DNA of 64,000 bases, taken from contig VXCM01001995.1 in the NCBI GenBank assembly GCA_014773175.1, forward strand, positions 1-64,000, given 5' to 3'. The notes beneath the pieces were generated by a model. The model worked only from the letters and a program-made list of their open reading frames with translations, was not told the origin of the DNA and did not search any database. The DNA is from Lucifuga dentata. Lineage: Eukaryota; Chordata; Actinopteri; Ophidiiformes; Bythitidae. The position numbers and the translations under genes were made by a program. Below are positions 21,246 to 33,775 of this stretch, piece after piece. The first letter of the stretch is position 1. Every line of letters starts with the position of its first letter.

Positions 21246-22313
21246 TACACTTATTCATTTTTGCTCATGTTGTTCCAATTTGCAGTATTATTTACTCCTA
21301 AAATCACCATGACAACATTGTTGTCACCCACACCTAAAAAGGGAGAAAGAGTGACCAGAGGGCAGATTGTGGGTGTGGTGTTTAGGGTGGCGTTGGCCTG
21401 GATGATCCGCCAAGTGCTTTCTGTGCTCACACACGTACATTTATTATGAAATACATAAACAAAGCCGACAAACGCTCAGACGCTCTGCACACACTCATAC
21501 TTCACACCAGAGTTACACCAGGGGAGGTAAAAGTCAACAGAGGCACACTCGCTGAGGCCGACATGAAGGATCTAATGTAAATCGAGTGTTTGTGATGTTG
21601 TGTAATATGGAAAGTCACAGGCTGACTGAGTCGTTTTAGCTGGAAGGAAGTAGCAGCGTCTATTCTGCTGCAGAAGGATGATGGGTGGATCCTCAACACA
21701 AAATGCCTTCTGACATCAAGGCACAAGTCTAAATTAAAACCTTCTATAAAAATGAAGGAAAAAACTACCCAATATTGGTCATTTTTTCTTTTTTTTTATT
21801 GTTGATGGTAATTATAGCCGTGCGGTGGGCAGCAGCATACTTGTGGAGTCCCGGTGGTCCACCGAGCTAGCATTTAGCGAGCGCCGCCCAGCTAAGCTGG
21901 CAGCAGCAGAGGAGCTGGGACGTGGGTGTAGGAACGCTCAGACGCTCTGTGCACACACAGCCATGAGTGAAAGTGAATATGTTGAAGCAAAGCCTGTAAT
22001 CTTCACCTCCGTCCCTGCCCTAAACAATCCCTCCATCCTGACAGCAAACTGCCCTTTGAAGTAGTTTCTCAGCTCCGCCATGTTTGCAGCTCTTATCAGG
22101 AGGAACGCCTGGATCCATCACACAACCACCAACATTCACAGATTTTCCCAGCATGCACTGGGAGCCTGTAGGTGCAGAGGAAGCAACTACATTTACTCGA
22201 GTACTGTAATTCTGGAATTGTAACTAGGAGTCTATACCAAAACTTTGCGTCTCTTAAGCTTGTCTCAGGTGAGTTACAGGTGAGTTGTGATTTCTACTAA
22301 TCTGACTTGGAAC
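21246..22313. other. Intronic sequence, nothing recognised
   Basis: No supported gene. Short frames at 21502-21726 (-) and 21825-22064 (+) have no recognised match. Confidence 0.35.
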
Positions 22314-22416
22314 TTAAAGGACAATACCAGCGATGTTGAATGTTTGAGCCCAATAAATACTGCTGGGTTGTATTTATTGGGCTCAACGATGCAAAAACAC
22401 GGGTGTGGTCCTTTAA
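22314..22416. mobile_element. Miniature palindromic family 1 copy D
   Basis: Only the two ends of the family 1 MITE remain (TTAAAGGACAATACC and GGTGTGGTCCTTTAA). They form a 103-bp hairpin-like element. The inner arms are perfect inverted 17-mers (22344-22360 and 22370-22386) around a 9-base loop. Confidence 0.8.
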
Positions 22417-24431
22417 GTTCATTTTCCCTGTAGGATAGTAAATTCTGTTTCATGTGTGGAAAATATTCTTGCTGCCTGAAATTCATGTTTGATCTCAAAG
22501 TAACAAACACATAACATTTTATTTATGTTAACAAATATATTCAATAGTTTTTCCAACCAATACAAATTGCTCAATAAATACTTACAATTATAAGGTGAGT
22601 TTTTCTCACCATGCAGTGTTGTATTGTGTTTCTCCTTATATCGTCCAGGTTATGAGGGATTAAAATCAGCTTCTTGTTTTAAAGTGAAGGATTGGACTCT
22701 TTGGAAGAACACGGTTCAGAGCTACAATTAAATCTGGACCTGGACCAAACCAAAACTACTATTTCACCACAACTGACCAGCTTACATTTTTTGGTCTTTA
22801 TATCAGCACTTCCTGTCATAACAGGAATCTTACTTTGAAGGAACAGAAACGAAGGAACCTGTATTTGTGAGCAGATTGTGACAAAAACAAAAGCAAAACT
22901 TTTGTATATACTGAGAATAATTTAGGATGGTGTATTTTGAAAGCAAATGTTGAGTTTGAGTTTTATTTTGTATGAAGTTTGGTAGCTAATGTTTTACTCT
23001 GTGATTGCTGATTAATGGGCAGTGAGGTATATTAGCATGATGGCTATCAAGCATAAAAGCTAATTAACTTGTTAAGCCTATAGCATGCTAAGGCTGCAAT
23101 AAGACTACATCATTATTTATTCAGCTCTTACAGTCAGTTTAGTGTTTGTAAAAATTTAATTAAAGCTCCAGTATAGAGTTTTAATTCTGCTGGATGATAC
23201 AAGTGGACTGAAAAATCCACGTTCATGAAACAGTGGAAAATAAAACATGAGCATTAGAATCAAACTCTCCTCAGAACACAAAGGAAAGAACCACAANCCC
23301 CCCCCCCCCCAAAGAAAAAAGAACCACAAAATCTGCTTAAATCACATCAAAAGACCAATTTTTAAAGGAAGGAACAGGAAGTCTTACTTGGAGTATTTTT
23401 CCTTTTATTTAAGTAAAGTTTCTGAATACTTCTTTCACCTCTGGAAACATACAGCTTTTCACATTTCACATTTCACATATCTATTTGGTCATAGTACATG
23501 TTTGTACTGTGAAGTAAAATCCATTGGTGTGATTGATGCTCTAAATAAGGTGTGAACACTCACCAAAATGAAAAAAATGTAACATTTCAGCCTTCAGAGT
23601 CGCGTACCGACCACAGTATTTAATGTGAAACTGCACTGATCAGCAGCAAAACTGATCTCCAAAACAGTCCGGTTTCATCACTCTTTCCATGTCTTTTTCA
23701 ACTTTTCTTTCTTGTTTTGAGTTTTATTTTGTTTTTCAAGTAGCCACTGTAATTCTTTTCTTCATATGTGCCTGAGCACATGCATTTATTTTTTCTGTCT
23801 ACACAGTTGCACTTTGGTCACAGATAAAATCAAATGTGAAAATGTGAAACGGTCACTTGAAACACATTTGAAACGCATTCTGATGCCAGACATGAACTAC
23901 AGTCCATCTCCACTTAAAAAACTGGACATATGTCCTAACAGCTCCTGTGAGACTGTGTACAGGGATCATTTGCCCTGCTTCCTCGCCGCTCCGCATTCAG
24001 ACTGGCCTTAATGAGCCACCAGACACTCCAGGCCATGTTAACACACACACACACGGTGCATTTGCTGACTATAATGAAGTCTCTGCTCCTAATGAAACAT
24101 TGTTTTCAGAGCAAACGCTTGCAGCGCCAGGGAATGCATTAGCCCGTCAGCCTGCACTCAGCAGGAAGAAACCTCTCATTGTTCTCTAAGGAAAAGTCCA
24201 ACAGCCAGAGTAAGAAGTTATATTAGCCTGACACACGCGCACGCAAACGCACACATACATGCGCACACACACACACGGACACGCACCCTCCATCTCTGTT
24301 CTCCTTTATCTCCTTTCTGCGGTCAGTCTGTCTTTTATTCAAAATTTCTCTTTCAGTCATTGTCTCCAATATGACAGGCACATTTTGTTTAATAACAAAT
24401 CAGATGTGCTGTCGGTTCCATCAAAGGGACT
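22417..24431. other. Intronic sequence with a contig break and a unique block
   Basis: No gene recognised. N23297 precedes a C-run. A CA-rich patch lies at 24032-24053. 23940-24190 is unusually balanced and repeat-free; see findings. Confidence 0.4.
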
Positions 24432-24660
24432 TTGAAGGACCATATCAGTGGTTTTACATGTTTGAGCCCAAAAATTATCAGCAGCATATACTGTTAAATT
24501 ACTGCCGAAAATTTTCCAAAACATGAAAGCCCGTATTTTAGCCTTAGCCTGTTTCCTTTTATATTTGAATCTCCTAATCTTTCAAAATCAATTGTTTAGG
24601 TGATACACTCACATTAAAATTTTTTCACCTGCTGACATGCATGTCTGTACTCTTTTGCAT
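24432..24660 (-). mobile_element. Family 1 MITE fragment F (inverted, truncated)
   Basis: Begins TTGAAGGACCATATCAGTGG and TGTTTGAGCCCA, then follows the reverse complement of the right half of copy B (AATCTTTCAAAATCAA, GTGATACACTCAC, TTTTTTCACCTGCTGA). It ends about 24660. Confidence 0.65.
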
Positions 24661-25275
24661 CGATATGAAATTAGCGAACCGCCATAGCTGGTAGGGAAAA
24701 CACAGGTTTCATGTGGTCGACCTGCATCAAGTTCACGCCTGCACAAAGCAGCAGCTGCTTTCTACTTGCTGCAGCCATCACCGCTTAAAGTCCGATAAGG
24801 CATTAGCATGCTGTCGTAGAATGTTCACAGAACATTAACGGGGTTGTGGACCCCTTACACGCAACATGTTTTAATATTTAGAGCCTCCAACAGAGGGGAG
24901 GCCTCTTGTCCAGGTGTTAACAATTAACTGATTATTGATCGTTCTGGAGGCCTGACAGTCAGGTAAGGAAGCTGCTCTAAATCTGGCTCGTAGCAGCAGC
25001 TGGTTGGCTCACTTTCAGTGATAATGTCATCAGTATGAAGAGCCTTTCCTTCATGCAGCTGCCTCTTGCTTCAACTGAGCCAATGTTTCTTCAGCTCAGC
25101 ACTCATTCACAGAGACTCTGGTGAAACGCAGCAGCAGCGTGTTACATGCTGCTGGTCAGTCACATATGTGGAGGTCATCTATAGTAGAACAGCCTGTGGA
25201 GTTTCCTTGCAGCAATATGCTAATGATGCCATTTACCATCAATATCTTTACCTCTGATTTTTCCCCTCTTTTTTT
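24661..25275. other. Intronic sequence, nothing recognised
   Basis: No supported gene or element. Confidence 0.35.
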
Positions 25276-25279
25276 TTTA

Positions 25280-25572
25280 CTTCAATCAAGACAGGATTCT
25301 GCAGTTTTACAAATATACCATGATGCGTTGCATAATTGCAATATGAGGAGAGTCCAGTAGGTGAGGAAATGCACGCGGAGATGTCTTAATCTGATTAAAA
25401 CATTTATATGCCTGGATAAATCAACTTATAATCACATAATCTAGGTCTGTTACTCAGAGTAGGATTATTCTGATTTATGCTGATTTCAATCTAATTGTGA
25501 TGTTTACATGATTTTTGAAAAAACAATCTATTTCCTTAGTCCGAGTATAAATGAAGTTTTAACGTGCATGTC
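25280..25572 (+). mobile_element. Fragment of family 4 element
   Basis: Shares GGTGAGGAAATGCA, TGTCTTAATCTGATTAAA, AATCACATAATCTAGGTCTG, AGAGTAGGATTATTCTGATT and TTTTAACGTGCATGT with the copies at 2826, 5737 and 46245. The left TIR is not visible. Confidence 0.6.
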
Positions 25573-25681
25573 CAGAATTGTACAATCCTGCCTCAAAGGG
25601 ACACAGCTGTGCATTGTGCTGGTGTTTGATAAGCCCTCAAACTGGACTTCCTGGTTCACATTTCATCCTCTCACTGCTGCC

Positions 25682-25724
25682 ATAGCAACACACCCACACT
25701 GATGCAGTGTGGGTGTGTTGCTAT
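25682..25724. repeat. Perfect 19-bp inverted repeat, 5-base loop
   Basis: ATAGCAACACACCCACACT (25682-25700), loop GATGC, then its exact reverse complement at 25706-25724. Confidence 0.95.
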
Positions 25725-25931
25725 TTTTTATTATTATGAAAACTAAGCCATACTTTAGCAGTTCCACCCCATTGCTCATACACACCACACAAAACAGCAC
25801 ACATGGGACTGCTGCATGAATATGCCGTGATCACCAGGGGCTCCGTTCACTGTGAGAAATGAGGCTAACTTCTGAGAGCGGCTCTACTTTAGAACAAACT
25901 AAAGAGAAAGCATCCAAAGTCACAGCCACCT

Positions 25932-26270
25932 GATGTCTGAACTTTTAGACGATCAGATATGCAGCAGCGCTTCGACATTGGCAGTTATAGCAGTTACAGT
26001 CATGATGGAAATAGCAGAAGTATCAGGAGTAACAGCAAGAGCAGCTGTAGCGGTAACAGCAGTAGTTGTAGGTGTAGCAATAGCAGCATTAACTGCAGGT
26101 GTAGCAGTAGCAGAGTTAGTTGTAGGTGTAGCAGTAGCAGCATTATTGCAGGTGCAGCAGTAGCAGCAGATGCAGTTGTAGCAGTAGCAGCATTAGTTGC
26201 AGTTGTAGCAGCTGTAGCATTAGATGCAGCTGTAGCAGTAGCAGCATTAGTTGTAGGTGTTAGCATAGCG
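25932..26270. repeat. Compound GTAGCA/GCAGTT hexa- and trinucleotide repeat
   Basis: About 340 bp of GTAGCAGTAGCAGCATTAG-like units. All three plus frames and one minus frame are open (Ala/Val, Ser/Cys, Leu-rich), an effect of the repeat and not of a gene. Confidence 0.9.
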
Positions 26271-27160
26271 CATGGTGGCCACACATCCTCATGAGAAAGA
26301 ACACAGACACAAGAAGTGAGATCTGCTACTGAGATGAGCTGGCATGACGTGTAACATGTTAGGATGACTCTTCTGCAGCTTTAGTGTGTGTATGTGTGTG
26401 CGTGCATGTTGTGTGTGTTGTTCTACAAATTACAGCAATTATCCTCAAAGAAAGCCATCAATTCCAAATCTTGCAACACGTATGCATTTCAACATGCCAC
26501 AAGCAAGCACATGCACACACACACATATATACACAAACACACGGGCAGAAGGAAGGAAGAAGAATTGCTGCTCGTCTGTTGCGCACTTGTGATGTTAGAA
26601 GCAGATAAACCGTTCCGTGTTAAACAGATCAAAACGACCTCTGTGCAGGAGAAACGAGCGCTGGCACATGATGAAAGATTCTCCTTTAATGCTCCACAAA
26701 GTTTTATTTGGAGTCTTAAGACACAGAAGCCCATTTTAATACAATTCTGCAAATGGATAAAGAAATAAAAGCATTCTAATCTGCCGCTGCACTGGAAAAA
26801 AAAATACTTTGAGTTGATGCACATTTGTTCAGTGTTTCCACATAAAACAAAGCCTCTTCTCATATAACAATGATTTTAATCCAGCAGTCTAATTAAAACA
26901 GCCTCAGAGTATCAGCCTGAGGACAGACAGACCAAACCACCTTCACCACATCATCATCATCAAAACACAGATAGCAGAACTCTCAGTATGTGGATTCAAG
27001 TGCTGCACCATTTTACTGCTAATCACACTTATAAAATGTCATGGTTTGTGAATAGAATAGCCAATATTTACAAACCATAAGAGAAAAGTTTCTGTGTTTA
27101 TGTTGAAAAAGGTTTTCTCAGAGCATTTAACAACAACTTTCAATATTACCCCGGAAAGTC
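26271..27160. other. Intronic sequence with short TG/CA runs
   Basis: TG run at about 26383-26420 and CA/TA run at about 26514-26541. Overlapping short frames at 26384-26863 match no family. Otherwise nothing recognised. Confidence 0.4.
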
Positions 27161-27169
27161 CTGATGTCG

Positions 27170-27870
27170 TTTCTGTGTGTGTGTGTGTGTGTGTGTTTAG
27201 TCTTATATCCAGGTAAAAAGCTCATTAAATGGTCAGCGTGAAGCATTTAGTGGATGTTAAAAATGATCAGGGTGTAGCTGAGAAATACGAAGAATAGCCG
27301 ACATGCTAAAGGTCACGGGTAAAGACTCCAACATCTAACGTGCTTCAGCATCTTATAGATTAGCATCCAGCCCTGCATGACCATGTCAAACTAAAACACT
27401 CCATGAGCTAATGTTAGCAGCAGGTTTAAGCTAAAACACTCCAATAGCTAATGTTAGCAGTGGGTTTAAGCTAAAACACTCCACTAGCTAATGTTAGCAG
27501 CAGGTTTAAGCTAAACACTCCACTAGCTAATGTTAGCAGCAGGTTTAAGCTAAACACTTCACTAGCTAATGTTAGCAGTGGGTTTAAGCTAAAACACTCC
27601 ACTAGCTAATGTTAGCAGCGGGTTTAAGCTAAAACACTCCACTAGCNTTGACATTAAAGGAGGTCCTATGGCCTGTGACTTTTTTTTTTTTGTTAAAAAA
27701 AGAAACAGAATATTTTATTTCAGTTTATTTTGTATTTATTTGTTAAAAAGTCAGATGTGCTATTTTAGTTTCTAAAGACAGAAACTGAAGTTTCCCTGCA
27801 TCATTTGTGTAGTCAGATTTTATGTTTGTTTATGTGTGTAGTGTGTGTGTGTGTGTGCGTGTGTTAAATC
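27170..27870 (+). mobile_element. Dispersed element family 3, copy 1, with internal minisatellite
   Basis: Follows a GT run (27175-27197). Landmarks shared with 48820-49990 are AAGCATTTAGTGGATGTTAA, CGACATGCTAAAGGTCACGG, TTAGCATCCAGCCCTGCATG, a tandem array of about 40-bp units, and a tail with TTTTGTATTTATTTGTTAAA and TTTCCCTGCATCATTTGTGT. The array ends in N27647, so its copy number is uncertain. No protein is encoded. Confidence 0.7.
27390..27646. repeat. About 40-bp minisatellite inside family 3 copy 1
   Basis: Six to seven units of the form CTAAAACACTCCACTAGCTA then ATGTTAGCAGCAGGTTTAAG. The single N at 27647 marks an assembly collapse at the array end. Confidence 0.9.
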
Positions 27871-28367
27871 AAAACATCTAAAACTCAAACAGTCACATTC
27901 TTAGCATGTTCTACCAGCCACATCTGATCACATCAAACACTGCTGGACGTCCACATCCTGTCGGAAATCCCAACTGGAAGACTTGGCATAGAGTCGATCC
28001 TGCAGCGAACGAGCAGCGACATGCATGATTAAAGGGAAAGAGGATGTCTGACGGAGCGGAGAGACGCACGGTAACGTTCACAAAGAGACAAACAGCAACT
28101 TTCATGCCACAAACTGTTCATCAAACACAGCAGAGCTCAAACCTTCTGGAATATTTCCTGCCATGGCGAGAAAGAAAACCTCCGTGTGTTTTTGTCAAAG
28201 CAATTCTCTTAATTAACCATCTATTATTTATGCAATAAAATAAACATAATGACATTTTTGGCTATAACTCCTTACTACAAATGCTAAAGCTGTTACATAA
28301 CACCGAAGATTTGCTTCAACAGCAGGAAAGTTCTGCTGTATGTCATGGTGTTCTCGGGGCTGCCAGC

Positions 28368-28460
28368 CTGTCTGTGGCGTGCCGTGGACTGTGGCGTGCT
28401 GTGGACTGTGGCGTGCCGTGGACTGTGGCGTGCCGTGGACTGTGGCGTGCTGTGGACGGC
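28368..28460. repeat. 17-bp tandem repeat
   Basis: Five to six units GTGGCGTGCCGTGGACT with C/T variation. It produces the repetitive VDCGV- and STARHSPRHA-type open frames, which are not genes. Confidence 0.92.
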
Positions 28461-31129
28461 CGGCTGGCGGCTCCCCTCATCTGCTTTCCCTTCTTCCCTT
28501 CATGCTCATAGTGCTCTGCATGTGTGCAAGGATGGAATGATTGATGAGGCAACAAACTCAAGGTTTGTTGAGGCTGCTGAAACCTTGTGTGTGTTCTGTC
28601 GTGTCTGCCAACAGTTTCATCCAGGTAACGCAGCATCATCAGCCCCCCCCCCATTTGTTACCTGACAGACTTTATCCAGCGGCTGAAGGATCGAAGCCTC
28701 TCCTCACAGAAAAAATGCAGCTGAAGGATCATTCTCAAAATATGGTGACAAACATGTCCACAAACCAAATGTTTTCCTCAAAATAAAATAAATTTTACTT
28801 TCTTTTATTCTAAATTTATTTGATGTAAAAACTTCTTGCCATCTCTTCAGATTTACCACTTTCATAACATTTACAGCAATTATTATTTTTTCTTTTCACT
28901 ATTTTATTTCTCCAGGCTAAACATATATACAAAGTCTATGAAGAGATAAAATAACTATTTAAGACTATACATACTTTGCAAAGAACATTTGCTCCTTATT
29001 TTCATGTCATTGGTGCTATTGATATTAAAACATTTTATTTTGACATTACAAAAAGTTGTGGAGAAAATTTCAAAGGTCAAAGTTTAGAGGAAGAAAAGCT
29101 GCTCAAATGCACACATGGTGAGGTTCCTGCCACATTCTGTAAGTTATTAATTAGCTTTAAATCATGTTTTTGTGGGCATTTGTCATTGATGTTACTGTCA
29201 CTGTTTGTGATTGTGACTCTACAATAAATGACAACAATAAAATAACAAAATATGTCCTTTATGATTATTTATAATGCCAAGCTGTTAATAAACATTTACC
29301 ATGAAATTTTAATGAAGAATAAGATAATACAAAGTCTGGACATTTTGCAAAGCACCATATTTTTGAGAATGACCATAAAACTTGCAAAAATTCTAATGCA
29401 GGAAATCATCGCATCTAAAACTGCTACTTTTCTTACTCGTTTTCTGAATAACGCTGCTGCTGTGGCTTCTTCCACAGAATCCTGTTGCCTCACACAAACA
29501 GAAAAGTAAAGGAAGGAAAGTCTGGCTGCTTTGGCTTTCAAACAGGCTCAAGTGTCGGAATGAAGGATTCACCTCGTCATAACTTGAGGATTTGGTGAGA
29601 CGACTGTTTCTGCTGAGAAAAGCAGAGCAGAGGGAGGAAGAGGAGTGAGAAGATGGAAAAAGTGAGATACAGTCTGTACAGGTTGGAGAGAAAAGCGAGG
29701 AGGAAAGTTTACCCGGCGACAGAGAGGACGGCGTGTTAGATTTCATAACGAGCGTCATATTCTGCTGCGGCGGCTTCGGACGCAGACACGTTTCGCTGCT
29801 AAGCAGACAGCTGCAGCTGCATTATTAAATCATACTGAGACGTCAGTGAATGAATATGTTTGATGTGGATGGACACTAAAACTGTCAGAGAAGCTGTGAG
29901 AGAAGCTGTTAAAGATGTTGAAGGCGAGCGCTGCTGCTCAGGTCTCAGTGGTCAGAAGCAGCACGGCTTCATATGAAGGCCTGCAGAGATGCTACAATCT
30001 TCTCAGTCAGCAACAATGATGAATCACCTTCTCAGGCTCAGTCAGACCCAGGCGACCATGTCAGCGACAGAATCCAGTCAGCTCAAAGTCAAAAGCTGTA
30101 ATGAGTTTTTTTCTGTGTGACAGCATCTCTGGAGCTTTGAAACTCAACACTGTGTTTCCGACCTCGCACGTCAAAAAGATTCATTGTCCAACAATCACCT
30201 GAGCTACAGAGCTTCACGCTGAGAACATGCTGCCCCAGTGATTACAGCCTACTCTGGTCTGTTTTGGTTTTGTTTTTTTTGCCGCTATGCTGTTATCATT
30301 TACTATATCTTCATCAGGCGTGCTCCTTTTCAGAAACTTATATCCATCATTCAAAGATTGCAAGATAGCTAATGAGTGAGCTGTACAAGGTTACGATAGC
30401 TGCTCCTATTAGCTTGCTAGCTAGCGTAACATACGGTAACCTCGGCACCTTCTTAAAGCGGTCATGACATTGTCAGATGATGAACTGATGAAAAATGCCA
30501 CCTGGTTCACTAAATGTGGTTAAAATTGAAAAGAAAAAAATAGGACACTGCTTATTCTTGCCATAAAAAAATATTTTAAAATTATAATTTTATTTATTTG
30601 TTTTTACAAATTTCTGCCTCTTTCCCTCACTCCCATGTTGCTGTGGCCCCCCCTAGCGCCCCCTTGCGGCCCCCACTTTGAAAAAGTATGCAGTAACACA
30701 CTGAATTCTGGGTAGATGTGAAGTGACTGCAGCACTTTGAGGAAAGTCTGAGGACAATCGTCTTCTGTGTCTCCGTCCTGATTCCTTCTCTCTCCATCCT
30801 TTCCTCTCCCGCCGTCATTCCTCCAGCAGCAACCTGAGCCGTCCACCAGCTCCACAACAAAGACGGCTTTCTCAGCCCACAGTCACTCAGCTCCACATTC
30901 CTCCCTCATCAGGTACACCTTACCCTCTAATCCAAATAGCACCATGTTTCCAGTCCGGACACACTGAGGGCAACCTGTGTTCTTTATTTGAGCAGGTTCA
31001 TTAACCCTCGAAAACTAAATCTTATTACATCCCCATTTATTTCACCTGAACTCTCAACATATGGGAGGCGACGAGCTGCTGTTTTCATTCCTTCACACAC
31101 AAATTCCCACATCGCCCATCAACCTCCGA
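28461..31129. other. Intronic sequence, nothing recognised
   Basis: About 2.7 kb without a supported gene or element. A C-run lies at 28649-28656. Short frames at 29393-29758 (-) and 30604-30896 (-) have no recognised homology or splice context. Confidence 0.35.
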
Positions 31130-31870
31130 CGTAACTGTTTATTCTACCACATCATGTCATTCGTGATAATGCCGGTATAAGTTTTCATATGATATTTGTC
31201 ATATCACGATACTGTGATGATGGGTTGATGAATTTTCACATCATGAGTGACAGAAAGAAACTAACCAATCAAGTAGCAGGTCAGTGTCTCATGAATTATT
31301 TCCTCTGTTGTTTGACATGGTTCAGCTACAAGCTAACTGGCTAACAGCTAAAGGTGGAAACACAACAAATTAGTTTCTCCACCTGAAACAGAAACACCTG
31401 GTGAATACCAAAAAAGTCACAAGGAGAGCCAATCAGCTGATTTGAGACGCTAAACAAACAGGAAGTGATGCTGACTCAGTCAAGCATAGCTGGAGAGTTA
31501 GCTAGCACTTACTGTACTTACTGTTACAGAACAAGCTAACAGCGGAGTGAAATTAGCTTAGCGGTGAGTATTTGCCAGTGGTGACTTGTTGTGATGTATG
31601 AACAGTGTTAGCTTAGCTGCTAACAGTGTTAGCTTAGCTGCTATGCTAATTAACTTCAGCTGAGTTCTTGGCTTGTGGTGGATTTGGACTTCAGAGCGTA
31701 TTTAAGTTTAGCGTCATAGAGGCTATTTAGCTCTGGAGGGAAAATCATGAGCTGCCAGAGATCAGATCTGATGACATCATCATCTTGAATATCATAAAAA
31801 AAACTATATTAAAAAATAAATAAAAAAGACATCATTACATTATTTTAAGGCTATATCGCTCAGCCCTCAT
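31130..31870 (+). mobile_element. Dispersed repeat family 2, copy 2
   Basis: About 740 bp colinear with copy 1 but without its insert: CGTGATAATGCCGGTATAAG, ACATCATGAGTGACAG, AAGTAGCAGGTCAGTGTCTC, ACAAGCTAACTGGCTAACAG, AGATCAGATCTGATGACATC. A local duplication of GTTAGCTTAGCTGCTA is present near 31605-31645. It ends near GGCTATATCGCTCAGCCCTC, which resembles the TIR-like end of a common fish element. Confidence 0.75.
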
Positions 31871-32745
31871 GAAACTTGTCCTGTCCAATCAGCCACATGT
31901 CCGTCTCTGACTTTACAGGGACGTTGGTATTTTTCTGACATTATGTGGTAGCATGTAGCTTACAGAGCCAAACCAGTTCCTGTTTTTGGGGGTTTCTGTC
32001 AGTCTGGATTTAGGTCCAGGTTACAAGCTTTCCTCATGGCCAGATGGGCCCAAAAAACTCTGAAATGACTCTGGTATGGTTTTCCTAAAGGTGCAGGAAT
32101 TTAAGGAATGTCTGCATATTTTTTCCCTGAGCTCTGATAAATGAGGCGTTGTGGCGTTACAGGGATTTATAATTCAGTAACAGTAATGAGGCTGTTATCT
32201 GCTCGTCTGCATAACAGCAGTGAAAACACTCATCAGGCTGATATTTCTGTTCATGTGACCTTCATTCCTCAGACAACGCCTGACTGTCTGATGCTAGACA
32301 GGACAAACCTGACTGATGCACAGACGAACACATTTCATAGATGCTTTTCTGAGAAACTTCCTGAAAGGACACGTGTCTTTGCTGCCAGTCATTGTGAGAG
32401 GTTAGCAAGCTGAAGAAAAGCCAGAAGGCTAAATGTAGCTTCTACTCGTTGATCTGCATACTTGAGATTGCTGGTGTTCGTGACAGCCTGACAGGTTCGT
32501 TTGTCAGAGGCTGATATATATATATACACACAAAAATGTGCTAATTAAGTACAAATACCAGTTCCTGCTGAAACGTCATATAGAAATGATTCCAGACATT
32601 CTGTGGGGCTGCATGTTCATCTGCAAATGTTTTGAGTTCTGTCTGAATTTAGTTTGTAGCACAAGTACCAAAATTTGTAAAATACAAAAGTTGACAGACA
32701 ATTTTTAATAAGACTCATACGTCCTATTCCCACAGGACTGGTATT
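31871..32745. other. Intronic sequence, nothing recognised
   Basis: No supported gene. Short TA run at 32514-32526. Confidence 0.35.
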
Positions 32746-32749
32746 ATAA

Positions 32750-33250
32750 TATACTGTAATATTAGTCATATCTTTAGCTTTCTCTCTCTAAAGATATGAA
32801 ATTAAACCAAACATGGAAAAAGAGAAACTTTAACAGACTTTTTAAAAAACTCCTGACAGGAAATATTTTACAAGGACGCTCTGCTCATGTATGAACGTAC
32901 AGATGTTTGAGTTCTTTGCCTCAAACACAGACTGTGTGTGTGTGTGTGTCATGCTTCACACAATCTAACTCATTTTACTGTCGTCCATTTTGTTTCCGTT
33001 TATGTTTGCATGAACAGTTCCACGTCCTTTATTTTGAAGATGTAATGATTCCCTCAGTGTTTACATTTTGAGTTTCACTTGTTTTGCTGTTCACATGACC
33101 CTTAAATTAGAGCTCATTTTATTTGCTGATATTATTTATGTTTTATACACGACTGAAGACGAGCAGCTCAAGTTAATTTGAGTTATTGTTTAAAAGCTAA
33201 ATTATTACAGGATTTAGTTATTTGCATTTTGACTGAAAGAAAAGTTAAAT
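32750..33250 (+). mobile_element. Family 2-related fragment
   Basis: Matches the right half of the long family 2 variant at 51045-51500: CTAAAGATATGAAA, CTCCTGACAGGAAATATTTT, CCATTTTGTTTCCGTTTATG, ACGACTGAAGACGAGCAGCT, AGCTAAATTATTACAGG. Contains a short GT run at 32935-32949. Confidence 0.6.
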
Positions 33251-33534
33251 TAGCATGAATACTGGTCTCTGGAGTTACAGCCCACCAATCTGTAAAACAC
33301 ATCCAAACATGTTACACGCCTGTGGAGGTGCAGGTAAAAGGACACGCTGATGTCAAACAGGAAGTGGTGTCACTGTCTGCGCCTCCATGATGTCTCTCTG
33401 AGGAGGAAACACATGGCGAGGACCCAAGTCTAAGACTCTTAGCAGCTAATCTGCTCTAATTACACACTGGAGGCTTAACAACACGGCTGTGAGGGCTGTC
33501 AACACAGATCAGGTGTGATGAATGAACCCAGACT

Positions 33535-33775
33535 CCTGCTGCAGCCCATCTTCATCCTCATCATCCTCATCCTTCACACTCATCATCCTCCTTCATACTA
33601 TTCCTCCTCCTTCCTCACTATGCTCCTCCTTCATACTCATCATCCTGATCCTTCATCCTCATCATCCTTCATTCTCATCATTCTTCAAATTCATCATCCT
33701 CCTCCTCCTCCTTCATCCTCATCATCCTTTACACTCATCATCCTCCTTCATATTCTTCTTCTTCTTCAAACTCCT
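33535..33775. repeat. CATCCTCATCATCCTC-type low-complexity repeat
   Basis: Degenerate TCATCC/TCCTCC triplet repeats on the plus strand. The Ser- and His/Pro-rich open frames are products of the repeat. Confidence 0.85.

Noticed and set aside
25933..26294. Ala/Val-, Ser/Cys- and Leu-rich proteins in several overlapping frames
   Set aside because: Produced by the GTAGCA-type repeat; all frames are open because of the repeat unit.
28281..28665. Overlapping frames with VDCGVPW- or STARHSPRHA-like repeats
   Set aside because: Effects of the 17-bp tandem repeat.
29393..29758. 121-codon Ser-rich minus-strand frame
   Set aside because: Compositional bias, no recognised domain, no splice or start context.
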